In this document: piece after piece, positions 1 to 7,705 of the stretch | How the letters are laid out: every line of letters begins with the position of its first letter | How positions within the stretch are numbered: position 1 is the first letter of the stretch | NCBI RefSeq assembly: GCF_005377625.1 | Contig: NZ_CP040098.1 | Span: 806,001 to 870,000, forward strand | DNA: 64,000 bases | Direction: 5' to 3' | Source: Desulfoglaeba alkanexedens ALDC | GTDB taxonomy: Bacteria > Desulfobacterota > Syntrophobacteria > Syntrophobacterales > DSM-9756 | Notes under the pieces: model-generated | Told to the model about the DNA's origin: nothing | Database searches by the model: none | What the model saw: the letters and a program-made list of their open reading frames with translations, nothing else | Made by a program: the position numbers and the translations under genes

Positions 1-161
1 GTTCTTGCCCCGCTTCCGTCCCCGCGCTAGGTTTGCATCATAACCCGCCGGCGCTCCACCGTGGATACATTCACCAAGGGGCGCCGGGTGCGCGGCGCGT
101 TTCCCTGTGGCGCCTGCAGGTGACGGCTCAATCGATGGGCGCGCCAACCCAAATGGGCATC

Positions 162-190
162 CACAGATTACACAGATTGACACAGATTAA
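162..190. repeat. CACAGATT short tandem repeat
   Basis: Three successive copies of CACAGATT(A/G)A with a 9-10 base period, upstream of the first gene. Runs of this kind recur between genes in many unrelated bacterial genomes. Its role is unknown. The rest of positions 1-337 shows no convincing gene: two short overlapping reading frames there have no ribosome-binding site and no recognisable motif. Confidence 0.6.
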
Positions 191-337
191 AGAATCAAGG
201 AGCTCGATGGAAAATACAGTCATCTTTGGCCATCGCTGAAATCTGTGGAATAGTACATTCCGGTCGTGACCGTGAGATACGCTATCTTTTCAACAAATTC
301 CACGTAAAACCCACAAATGACGTTGTGCGGTTGAACT

Positions 338-748
338 ATGGCAAGACTCAACTTTATCGTGATCATGATATTACTTCTGCTGGGGCAATGTGTATGGGCC
401 GAGGAGGTTCCATATACTCTTGAGGATAGAGATAGACTCATTAGAGTTGAGGCTAAAATAGAGGACATAGACAAAAGATTTGAACAGATAGACAAACGAT
501 TTGAGCAGGTCGAGAGGCGCATAGAGAGGCTGGAAAACGTAATGATCTGGGGATTCGGGTTATTATTTACCACGATGATAGGATTGCTTGGTTTTGTATT
601 GTGGGACAGAAGAACAGCGCTGTCGCCTGCAATAAGGAAGAATAAGGAATTAGAAGAAAGAAACGATAAGATTGTGAAGGCATTGAAGGAATATGCCTAT
701 AAAGAACCAAAACTGGCAGAGATACTTCGTAATGTGGGTCTAATGTAA
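338..748 (+). CDS. small membrane-anchored coiled-coil protein, unknown function
   Basis: A 136-residue protein that I cannot name. It begins with a hydrophobic signal-like segment (about residues 5-20, ending CVWAEE). A charged coiled coil follows (about 30-68) with the heptad unit IDKRFEQ repeated almost exactly at protein and DNA level. A transmembrane helix spans about 70-90 (GFGLLFTTMIGLLGFVLW), and the tail is basic and helical. The predicted layout is a periplasmic coiled coil held in the inner membrane. Base composition is clearly more AT-rich than the neighbours, which suggests a different origin. No strong ribosome-binding site precedes the ATG, so the start is uncertain. It stands alone, followed at once by dispersed repeats. 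Similar signal/coiled-coil/TM hypotheticals occur in other anaerobes, from memory. The coding call is fairly firm and the function is unknown. Confidence 0.7.
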   Translation: MARLNFIVIMILLLLGQCVWAEEVPYTLEDRDRLIRVEAKIEDIDKRFEQIDKRFEQVERRIERLENVMIWGFGLLFTTMIGLLGFVLWDRRTALSPAIRKNKELEERNDKIVKALKEYAYKEPKLAEILRNVGLM

Positions 749-756
749 ACTTTCCA

Positions 757-813
757 CCTTGTTCCCAAGCCGGACCATCCACCTTGTTCCCAACCTCCAG
801 CTTGGGAACGAGG
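757..813. repeat. family A palindromic repeats
   Basis: One degraded and one good copy of the dispersed palindrome (TTCCCAA...CAGCTTGGGAA) that recurs throughout this window. It could fold as a hairpin at the 3' end of transcripts from the upstream gene. Confidence 0.75.
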
Positions 814-815
814 GG

Positions 816-1041
816 AAATAATAGACCTAATATTTGATGCCAAGTTCTATTTCCCCTCCCCTTGTGGGAGGGGATTAAGGGGAGGGGAATGTAACTGATT
901 GACATACGTTAATTTTCTCACCCTCACCCCAACCCTCTCCTTCCCCTCCCCTTGTGGGAGGGGATTAAGGGGAGGGGGAGAGAGGGATTTTTTGACCTTC
1001 GTTAACCTTTTTGCTTAAGGTCTCCACTTTAGAACGCTGCC
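816..1041 (-). repeat. full-length family B modular repeat element
   Basis: In reverse orientation this matches 42236-42433 along its whole length. Both share the outer arms (AGCGTTC...AAGTGGAGACCTTAA at one end, GGCATCAAATATTAGGTC at the other) and the inner two-hairpin core. Here the first hairpin module is replaced by, or carries, a second copy of the CCCCTCCCCTT...AAGGGGAGGGG hairpin, so the elements are modular. No reading frame fits inside. It resembles a non-autonomous mobile repeat (MITE-like), but no transposase source is visible here. Confidence 0.7.
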
Positions 1042-1092
1042 AAAAGTTTGCGGAGCTCCGACGGGCCCGGACGAGCCTCCATCGGGAGGACC

Positions 1093-3003
1093 TTATCGGC
1101 GCCCCTGAGCGTAGCCGATAGTCACCAGGGCGGCCTTTATCTCGTCGAGAATGGCTGGGTCGTCGATGGTGGCCGGGATCTTGTAGTCCTTGTTGTCGGC
1201 GATTTTCTGGATCGTGCCGCGCAGGATCTTGCCCGAGCGGGTCTTTGGCAGCCGCTTGACCACCGTGGCCTTCTTGAAGCTGGCCACCGGGCCGATGCGG
1301 TCACGCACCATCTGGATCAGTTCATTGACGATTTCTTCGTGGGGACGGGTGACACCGGCCTTGAGCACCACGAATCCCACCGGCACCTGCCCCTTGAGAT
1401 CGTCTTCAACCCCCAGCACGGCGCACTCGGCCACATCCGGATGGTCGCTCAGGACCTCCTCCATGGCGCCGGTGCTCAGGCGGTGACCGGCCACGTTGAT
1501 GATGTCGTCGGTGCGGCCCATGACGAACACGTACCCGTCCTCGTCGATGAAGCCGGCGTCGGCCGTCTTGTAGTAGCCGGGAAATTCTTCCAGATAACTT
1601 TTGATGAGGCCCTGGTCGTTGTTGTACAGGGTAACCAGGGCCCCCGGCGGCAGGGGGAGCTTGACCACCAGGGCGCCGATCTGGCCGGCCGGCAGGGGCT
1701 GGTTGTTGGGGTCCACCACCTGGAGGTTCCATCCCGGCGCCGGCTTGGTGGCGGACCCCTCCTTCACCGGGTACGCGTGCAGGCCCAGGCAGTTGGCGCA
1801 GATGGCCCAGCCGGTCTCGGTCTGCCACCAGTGATCGATCACCGGCACCTTCAGTGCTTTTTGAGCCCATTTGAGGGTGTCTGGATCGAGCCGCTCGCCG
1901 GCCAAAAAGAGGGCGTAAAAGTTCGAAAGATCGTATTTTTGCATCAGCTCGGCCCGCGGGTCCTCACGTTTTATGGCCCGGAGGGCGGTAGGCGCGGTGA
2001 ACATGGTGCGCACCTTGTGTTGCCCGATCACCCGCCAGAACACCCCGGCATCCGGCGTGCCCACCGGCTTGCCTTCGAAAAGGATGGTGGTACAGCCGCG
2101 CAGCAGGGGGGCATACACGATGTACGAATGGCCCACCACCCAGCCGACATCCGAGGCGGCCCAGTAGACATCGCCGGCATCCACGTTGTATATAGCCTTC
2201 ATGCTCCAGTTGAGGGCCACGGCATGCCCGCCGTTGTCCCGCACCACTCCCTTGGGTAGGCCGGTGGTGCCCGAGGTGTAGAGGATGTAAAGGGGATCGG
2301 TGGCCGCCACCGGCACGCAGTCGGCCGGTTTGGCCGCTGCCACGACCTCCTTCCAGTCCACGTCACGCCCGGGCGTGAGGGGTGCGGTTTCCATGGGACG
2401 CTGGTAGATGATGCAGCTTTGGGGTTGGGCGTCGGTGTTGGACATGCGGATCGCTCCATCCAGCAGCGGCTTGTAGGGGATGACCCGCTTGACCTCGATG
2501 CCGCAGGAGGCTGAAACGATCACCTTGGGCTTCGCATCGTTGATCCGGGTGGCCAGTTCGTTGGAGGCGAATCCACCGAAGACCACCGAGTGGATGGCGC
2601 CGATGCGGGCGCAGGCCAGCATGGCGATGACGGCCTCCGGGATCATGGGCATGTAGATCAGCACCCGATCCCCCTTGACCACGCCGCGATCGGCCAACGC
2701 GCCGGCGAACAGCGCCACTTCGTCCCGCAACTGACGGTAGGTGTACGTTTTGATTGTGTCGGTCACCGGACTGTCATAGATCATGGCCGCCTGATCGGCC
2801 CGTCCGCCTTCCACGTGGCGGTCCAACGCATTGTAGCAGGTGTTGAGCTCTCCGCCGACAAACCAGCGATAAAACGGCGGATTACTGTCGTCCAGGACCT
2901 TGTCCCACCGCTTGTACCAGTGGATCGCTTCCGCCGCATCGCCCCAGAACCCATTGGGATCCTTGATCGATCTTTCCCATGCTTCGACATACGGGTCGCT
3001 CAT
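1093..3003 (-). CDS. prpE: propionyl-CoA synthetase (acetyl-CoA synthetase family)
   Basis: A 636-residue AMP-forming acyl-CoA synthetase that activates a short-chain acid, most likely propionate, with ATP and CoA in the cytoplasm. Visible signatures are the N-terminal ACS domain, the adenylate-binding loop YTSGTTGLPKG at 242-252, the PrpE-like stretch YWAASDVGWVVGHSYIVY, WWQTETG, GRTDDIINVAGHRLS, and the C-terminal PKTRSGKILRGT with the catalytic/acetylatable lysine near residue 592. The start at MSDPYVEAW is chosen because AGGAG sits just upstream. The longer frame runs into repeats and has no such site. It is a monocistronic leftward gene with repeats on both sides. Acetate activation by a close paralogue is the main alternative. 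Family assignment is firm; substrate is inferred from overall similarity to PrpE. Confidence 0.9.
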   Translation of the reverse strand: MSDPYVEAWERSIKDPNGFWGDAAEAIHWYKRWDKVLDDSNPPFYRWFVGGELNTCYNALDRHVEGGRADQAAMIYDSPVTDTIKTYTYRQLRDEVALFAGALADRGVVKGDRVLIYMPMIPEAVIAMLACARIGAIHSVVFGGFASNELATRINDAKPKVIVSASCGIEVKRVIPYKPLLDGAIRMSNTDAQPQSCIIYQRPMETAPLTPGRDVDWKEVVAAAKPADCVPVAATDPLYILYTSGTTGLPKGVVRDNGGHAVALNWSMKAIYNVDAGDVYWAASDVGWVVGHSYIVYAPLLRGCTTILFEGKPVGTPDAGVFWRVIGQHKVRTMFTAPTALRAIKREDPRAELMQKYDLSNFYALFLAGERLDPDTLKWAQKALKVPVIDHWWQTETGWAICANCLGLHAYPVKEGSATKPAPGWNLQVVDPNNQPLPAGQIGALVVKLPLPPGALVTLYNNDQGLIKSYLEEFPGYYKTADAGFIDEDGYVFVMGRTDDIINVAGHRLSTGAMEEVLSDHPDVAECAVLGVEDDLKGQVPVGFVVLKAGVTRPHEEIVNELIQMVRDRIGPVASFKKATVVKRLPKTRSGKILRGTIQKIADNKDYKIPATIDDPAILDEIKAALVTIGYAQGRR

Positions 3004-3071
3004 CGTAACTCTCCTTTTTGCTTGGGTTGGCCGTGAAAAGCATTGTAAGCGCATCAGCTTCGTTTCCCCTC

Positions 3072-3410
3072 GTTCCCAAGCTGGAGCTTGGGAACAAGAG
3101 TGGATGGTGGAGCTTGGGAACAAGGTCAAAAAATCCCCCTCTCCCTTGATGGGAGAGGGTTGGGGTGAGGGTGAGAACATTAACGTATGTCAATCAGTTA
3201 CATTCCCCTCCCCTTAATCCCCTCCCACAAGGGGAGGGGAAATAGAATTCCCCTCGTTCCCAAGCCATGGCTTGGGAACGGACTCATGGGAATCGAAGCT
3301 GGAGCTTCTGCAACAGGTGTGTTCCCAAGCTGGAGCTTGGGAACAAGGTGGAAACCGACAATGTTCCGTTGACCCTCATCGCCGGCAAGCCGGCTCCTAC
3401 AGGGCATGAG
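3072..3410. repeat. repeat mosaic A-B-A plus family C (left copy)
   Basis: A tightly packed block filling the gap between prpE and the radical SAM gene. It holds family A palindromes near 3072-3120 and 3255-3345, the family B two-hairpin core at about 3123-3245, and a family C unit (CGCCGGCAAGCCGGCTCCTAC) near 3379-3400. The same mosaic, with one extra A unit, stands at 9838-10242. Confidence 0.75.
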
Positions 3411-3473
3411 TCGCTACTCAAGTGCCGTTCGCAAACCGCCCGTGCATCCGGTAGAAGAGCAGCCGTTGGTGGA

Positions 3474-4604
3474 TCAGAGGTGGAACTCCTCGTCTCCCAC
3501 GCAGAGCCGACCGTTGCGCCCTTCAACGGCCGCGGAGGCTTCCGGGCGCACGTCCAACCCGTCCCATCCCCACTTTCGCGTCCAGTATGTCACATTTTCA
3601 CGCCGAGGGCCAAGGGCTTCACTCAAAAGATGCGATGGAACGTAGAGCACGGCGGATCGCTGATTTCGTGACCGGATCGGCGCGGATCCGTCCGGCAGGG
3701 CAACGGCATCTCCCCCTTCAGGGGAAGCGGGAGTCTTCGCACGCCCCTCCATGACCGCGTCCACCCGGTTACGCCACCACCGGACTCGAACCAGGTAGCC
3801 GAAGGCCGGGTGGCAGGGGCCGGCAAGGATCGTCCCCGGTCGATCCAGTTCGGGGTCCGCGTGCAAACCCATGCGGGCGACCCTGATGCCGTTTTTCAGG
3901 AAGCGATCGAAAGCGAAGGCGCAGCGTTCGACGGCCTGATCCAGCGAAAGCGGCCGGTACCGGCCGCTTTCGAACCAGCGGGCGAGCCCGGTGTCCCTCA
4001 AGACCAGTGCGGGGTAGAGGCGAACGAAATCCGGCCGAAGCGCGACGGCCTTCGAAATCGTTCCTTGGAAGCGGCTCGGGGTTTCGCCCGGAAGGCCCAC
4101 CATGAGCTGAATGCCGAGCGCCCAGCCGGCCGCACGGACGCGCCGCGCCGCCGCTTCCACCGCCGCCGCCCGGTAGCCTCTTCGCGATGCGAAGAGCACG
4201 GCGTCGGAAAGGCTCTGGGCGCCCAGCTCCACCGTTCGAATCGGGAAGGCCTGCAGCCGCCGGACCGTCTCCTCAGAAACGGCATCCGGGCGCGTGGAAA
4301 AACGAATGCCCGTGAATACCCCGTCGCGTACACCGGCCGCGGCGGCCTCCAGCAGACCGTCCAGGAGAGCTTCCGGTAGCGCCGTAAACGTTCCGCCGTA
4401 GAAGGCTATTTCTCCGGGAATCCCGGATCGCCGGGACCGTTCGGCCCGGTCTTCGATAGCGGCGCGCCCCCGCAAGAGGTCCGACCCCTCCCGCCCTCCC
4501 GAACCGGTCACCGCGTACTGGTTGCAGTAGACACAGCGGTACGGGCAGCCGGCATGCGGCAGAAAGACGGGATAGATTCGAGGGCGATTCTGTCGGTCCC
4601 ACAT
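3474..4604 (-). CDS. Elp3-like radical SAM protein (left copy)
   Basis: A 376-residue radical SAM enzyme. The iron-sulfur/SAM motif C20-x3-C24-x2-C27 (CPYRCVYC) is intact, followed by a glycine-rich SAM motif (FYGGTFTAL). The sequence GIQLMVGLPGET is typical of the Elp3/HemN-like branch. No acetyltransferase domain follows, unlike true Elp3. Related genes sit next to rnc in Desulfobacterota, but their substrate is not known to me. It lies downstream of rnc on the same strand, 86 bases away, and is probably co-transcribed with it. The right copy (10313-11446) differs at several residues and is one residue longer. Both reading frames are intact. Family is firm; reaction unknown. Confidence 0.85.
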   Translation of the reverse strand: MWDRQNRPRIYPVFLPHAGCPYRCVYCNQYAVTGSGGREGSDLLRGRAAIEDRAERSRRSGIPGEIAFYGGTFTALPEALLDGLLEAAAAGVRDGVFTGIRFSTRPDAVSEETVRRLQAFPIRTVELGAQSLSDAVLFASRRGYRAAAVEAAARRVRAAGWALGIQLMVGLPGETPSRFQGTISKAVALRPDFVRLYPALVLRDTGLARWFESGRYRPLSLDQAVERCAFAFDRFLKNGIRVARMGLHADPELDRPGTILAGPCHPAFGYLVRVRWWRNRVDAVMEGRAKTPASPEGGDAVALPDGSAPIRSRNQRSAVLYVPSHLLSEALGPRRENVTYWTRKWGWDGLDVRPEASAAVEGRNGRLCVGDEEFHL

Positions 4605-4690
4605 GGTTTCCGCCGTTTACGGCTCGCGGCCGCTCCTCCAGGATGTGTCCGGGAATCGAGAGACTCCGGCGCCCGAAGGCGCCCCGCAGC

Positions 4691-5422
4691 CTACGACATC
4701 GCTTCCCCGACCCTTTCCTTCAACACTTCCAGGGCCTTTCGAGCCGCTTCCTGCTGGGCGTCCTTTTTGCTCTTTCCCACGCCGCGGCCCAGGAGCACCT
4801 CACCGAGCGACACCCGCATGGTGAAGGTCTTTTCGTGGTCGGGCCCTTCTTCGGACTCCATTTCATAGGTGGGCACCGTCTTGAAACGGGCCTGAGTCCA
4901 TTCCTGGAGCTGGGTCTTATAATCCTTGTCCAGCCGGCTCAGAGGGTCATCCAGGTGCTCCGCATCGAGGTACCGTGAAAAAAGGCGCGAAACCAGTTGA
5001 AATACCGCGTCGAAGCCGCCGTCCAGGTAGACGGCGCCAAGAAGCGCTTCCAGGCTGTCGGCGAGCAGCGACGCCTTCTCCCTGCCGCCGGTAAGTTCTT
5101 CCCCTTTTCCCAGGAGCAAGCGCCTGCCCAGGCCCAGTTCCGAAGCGGTTTGCGCCAGCTGCCGTTCGTTCACGATGGCCGAACGCATGCGCGAAAGGTC
5201 CCCTTCCAGTCTTTCAGGAAACCGCTCGATCAACAAGTGGCTCACGGCCAGCCCCAGCACCGCGTCGCCGAGGAATTCCAGCGTCTCGTTGTCGGAAGGC
5301 CGGCTGTCCTGATGTTCGTGGACGAAGCTCCGGTGAGTGAGCGCCTGCCGCAGCAGCGCCGGATCGCGAAACCTGTAGCCCACGGCATTTTGAACCGCCT
5401 GAAGATCTCTTGCGTGATCCAT
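4691..5422 (-). CDS. rnc: ribonuclease III (left copy)
   Basis: A 243-residue RNase III that cleaves double-stranded RNA in rRNA and mRNA maturation. The signature NETLEFLGDAVLGL is at 45-58, with metal-binding E49 and D53. The second acidic cluster SLEALLGAVYLDGG lies near residue 125, and a C-terminal double-stranded-RNA-binding domain starts near 165 (DYKTQLQEWTQ...GVGKSKKDAQQEAARKAL). Length matches the family. It is divergent from the gmhB-like gene, with the shared promoter region in between. A second intact copy at 11533-12264 differs by at least one substitution (S to W in the stretch FQLVxRLFSRY). Two near-identical rnc genes in one chromosome are unusual and come from the duplication. 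Confidence 0.92.
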   Translation of the reverse strand: MDHARDLQAVQNAVGYRFRDPALLRQALTHRSFVHEHQDSRPSDNETLEFLGDAVLGLAVSHLLIERFPERLEGDLSRMRSAIVNERQLAQTASELGLGRRLLLGKGEELTGGREKASLLADSLEALLGAVYLDGGFDAVFQLVSRLFSRYLDAEHLDDPLSRLDKDYKTQLQEWTQARFKTVPTYEMESEEGPDHEKTFTMRVSLGEVLLGRGVGKSKKDAQQEAARKALEVLKERVGEAMS

Positions 5423-5541
5423 GGGTTTCTGCTACCTGTATCATCGGTTGAGCCTTCAATAAGCCGCGCGAAGAAACAATGCATTGTTTCTTCCACAGTG
5501 AGGATTGTCAAGCCGCGGGATCGGGAGAGGACAACTCTTCG

Positions 5542-5976
5542 ATGATCATCTGCTCCGGCCGCCCTGCCGCCGCTTTCACCTCGTTTGTTTTCCTAGACAG
5601 AGACGGGATCCTGAACGTCGACCGCTCCGATCATGTGAAGCACTGGAGCGAATTCCAATTCTATCCCGATGCGCTGGAAGCTCTCAGGAGGCTTCGCCGG
5701 CGAAAGATCGAAGTGATCCTGGTGAGCAACCAGTCGGCGCTGAACCGCGGCCTGACTCAGTGGAACGATTTCCTGGACATCCACCGCAACATGCTCCAAC
5801 GCATCCGCGCCGAAGGCGGCGACCTTCTCGCCGCCTTCTACTGCCCGCACCGCCCGGACGAAGCCTGCGACTGCCGAAAGCCTCGGCCCGGAATGCTTCG
5901 GGCGGCGGCGGACCTTTACGGAGTGCCGCTCCATGCCACCACCATGATGGGTGACAAGGTGACCGTAGGCCACTAA
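5542..5976 (+). pseudogene. gmhB: truncated gmhB-like HAD phosphatase (left copy)
   Basis: The first 139 codons match the intact gene at 12384-12965. They include the HAD motif DRDG, the SNQ motif and the CPH...CDC zinc loop. The frame then leaves homology at the island border and stops after five foreign codons (VTVGH). It lacks the last catalytic acidic motif (D142 of GDKFTD) and the C-terminal quarter, so it should be inactive. The start used (MIICSG) lies about ten bases after GGGAGAGG; a longer start 63 bases upstream is less likely. This broken gene marks the left edge of the accessory island. Confidence 0.85.
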
Positions 5977-5987
5977 CAATAAGGCAA

Positions 5988-6392
5988 GTGGGCACAAAGA
6001 CAGTGAATCGCGACGATTTCCGCGCGGCGGCGCGCCGCTGGTATCGAGATGGCTGCCATTTGTTGCAGGATGACCGGTACCCGGGGGCATCCCATGCATT
6101 CGGTCTGGCGGCGGAGTGCGCGTTGAAGCACAGCATGGAACGCCTTCCGGGGGCCCAGCGGGAACTGCCGCGGCGTCACCTCCCCGAGCTGCTGAATGAC
6201 GCCAGACTCTGGTTGTCGGGCCGGCGGCATCGAGGCCTGACCCAACTACTCGGCTGGAGGGATTACATGCACGGATGGCAGATGGACAACCGCTACTGGG
6301 CGGACGATTGCTTCGATGCGCAGGGCTGTCGTCTCTTTCGTGATCACGCCCGCCGAACCCTGCAGGCCGCCGGCGTGGAGGTTGCCACGTAA
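5988..6392 (+). CDS. small HEPN-like protein, first gene of island trio
   Basis: A 134-residue, helix-rich basic protein. The segment YPGASHAFGLAAECALKH (31-48) resembles the second helix of HEPN-type proteins. R115-LFRD-H120 fits the R-x4-6-H pattern of HEPN ribonucleases, inside the helix CRLFRDHARRTL. HEPN proteins often act as RNA-cutting toxins or as nucleotide-handling partners in defence and toxin-antitoxin systems. This assignment rests on pattern only. The start is uncertain: GTG at 5988 or GTG at 6003, neither with a good ribosome-binding site, and the frame is closed upstream by a stop at 5952-5954. The stop overlaps the next start by one base (TAATG), so the two genes are translationally coupled. 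Confidence 0.6.
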   Translation: MGTKTVNRDDFRAAARRWYRDGCHLLQDDRYPGASHAFGLAAECALKHSMERLPGAQRELPRRHLPELLNDARLWLSGRRHRGLTQLLGWRDYMHGWQMDNRYWADDCFDAQGCRLFRDHARRTLQAAGVEVAT

Positions 6393-7705
6393 TGCATGCT
6401 GACGTGCGCTTCGATACGGCGCTCCCGCGCCTTGTGCAGGCAGTGCGGGAAGCGGTTCCGGACGTCGATTTCCGCGACATCAGGGTCGTCCGGGACATGC
6501 AGGGAAGGCTGTTCCTCGTTGTGCCGAACGACTGGGATACCGGGACGATCTCCGACCTTCGCCAGCGCCTGTCGGCCGCGCTCGGTCCGTACAGCCCCGG
6601 CGAGGAGGCGGGGGCGGCCCGCTTCAATGATGTGCTGGCCGGCAAGGAGCTCCTCGCCGAGCGTGCGCTGCTGGTCTGGGTGGACGACGCCCCCGTCCAT
6701 CTGATCGAGCGCCGGGCCGTCGGGCAGGACTGGGCGTTGCCGCCGGAGCCCGCGTCCGCCCACCCGCCGCGCTTCGTCTTCTACAGCCTGAAAGGCGGCG
6801 TCGGCCGTAGCACCGCCCTCATGCTCTGGGGTCGGCATCTGGCCGAACGAGGGCAAAGCGTGCTCCTCGTGGACCTCGACCTCGAAGCCCCTGGGCTCGG
6901 GGCGCATCTCCTGCCTTCGGACGGGCGCCCGCTGTTCGGGACCTTGGACTGGCTGGTGGAGGATCTGGTCGGGAACGCCGACCGCACACCGGCCGCGGAC
7001 CTGATCGCCGACAGCCCCCTCTCCCACGCGCCCGGCCTGTGGGTCGCACCGGCGCTCGGCGCCGAGGCCGCCCGGCATCCCGGCAACGTCCTTGCGAAGC
7101 TCGCCCGCGCCTATCTCGAAAGCGACGAAGGCGCTGGATTCGCGAGCCGTCTGAGCCGCCTAATCTGTGCCCTGGAACGGCACCTTAGTCCCGACGTAGT
7201 GCTGATCGACAGCCGCGCCGGGCTTCACGAGAGCGTCGCCGCCAATCTGCTGCACCTGGATGCCGAGGTGCTGCTCTTTGCGGTGGATCTGCCCCCCACC
7301 TGGGAAGGCTACCGTTATCTGTTCGGCCACCTGCGGCAATTGGCTCCGGATATGGTGGGCGGCGGAGGCTTCGACGCCTGGCGTGCGCGCCTGCGGATGA
7401 TCCAGGCGCGCGCGGCCGGGACCGAGGCCGAGAAGCGCCGCTTCTCTTCCAGCGCCTTCGGCGTGTGGGTGGATACGCTCTACGACGAAGCGCCCCCGGA
7501 TCAGGGGGATGCCTTCTCGTTCGACGAGCACGACGAAGCGGCGCCGCACTGGCCGCTGACCATCCTTCGCAGTGAGCGCTTCGAAGCATTTCATCCCCTG
7601 GAGCAGCTGGCGGACGTCGGCGAGCGCGCCATCGGCGAGGTGTTCGGCGAGCTGTTCGCCGGCCTCGACGAGCGCCTCCTGGCGCTGAAGGAAGACAGCG
7701 AATGA
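6392..7705 (+). CDS. KGGVGR-variant ParA/MinD-like ATPase
   Basis: A 437-residue SIMIBI-class ATPase. The N-terminal 125 residues form a separate region with no motif I can name. The deviant Walker A loop KGGVGRST is at 134-141: the signature lysine K134 is kept, but the usual second lysine is arginine (R139). Then come LLVDLDLEAPGLG (about 158-170) and Walker B VVLIDSRAG (about 269-277). The C-terminal half is helical and unassigned. From memory, NCBI families carry the name KGGVGR-motif variant AAA ATPase for such proteins, and relatives often occur in mobile or conflict-type loci. The gene overlaps both neighbours by one to four bases, so it belongs to the same operon. ATP binding is well supported; its target and role are unknown. 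Confidence 0.8.
   Translation: MHADVRFDTALPRLVQAVREAVPDVDFRDIRVVRDMQGRLFLVVPNDWDTGTISDLRQRLSAALGPYSPGEEAGAARFNDVLAGKELLAERALLVWVDDAPVHLIERRAVGQDWALPPEPASAHPPRFVFYSLKGGVGRSTALMLWGRHLAERGQSVLLVDLDLEAPGLGAHLLPSDGRPLFGTLDWLVEDLVGNADRTPAADLIADSPLSHAPGLWVAPALGAEAARHPGNVLAKLARAYLESDEGAGFASRLSRLICALERHLSPDVVLIDSRAGLHESVAANLLHLDAEVLLFAVDLPPTWEGYRYLFGHLRQLAPDMVGGGGFDAWRARLRMIQARAAGTEAEKRRFSSSAFGVWVDTLYDEAPPDQGDAFSFDEHDEAAPHWPLTILRSERFEAFHPLEQLADVGERAIGEVFGELFAGLDERLLALKEDSE

Larger units (their letters stand above)
3072..5958. repeat. large direct duplication, left copy
   Basis: This stretch is repeated in the same orientation at 9884-12800. I can see roughly 30-40 base differences over about 2.7 kb, plus a small length difference near 4500/11340 and an extra A unit in the right copy. 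It contains the radical SAM gene, rnc and the 5' part of a gmhB-like gene. Homology ends at 5958 (perhaps 5965 allowing mismatches), inside gmhB, where island DNA begins. The left border lies inside a family A palindrome. Confidence 0.9.

Noticed and set aside
1048-2259. Long plus-strand frame opposite prpE
   Set aside because: His/Gly/Val-rich antisense shadow without motif; the minus-strand frame is a complete acyl-CoA synthetase.
3072-3410. Possible CRISPR array
   Set aside because: Repeats are palindromic, irregularly spaced, variable in length and not separated by unique spacers of constant size; no cas genes are present.
5988-7705. Plasmid partition system (ParA with small partner)
   Set aside because: The ATPase is the KGGVGR variant with a long N-terminal extension, the partner lies upstream and has no DNA-binding motif, no parS-like repeats are visible, and a second P-loop ATPase is coupled.
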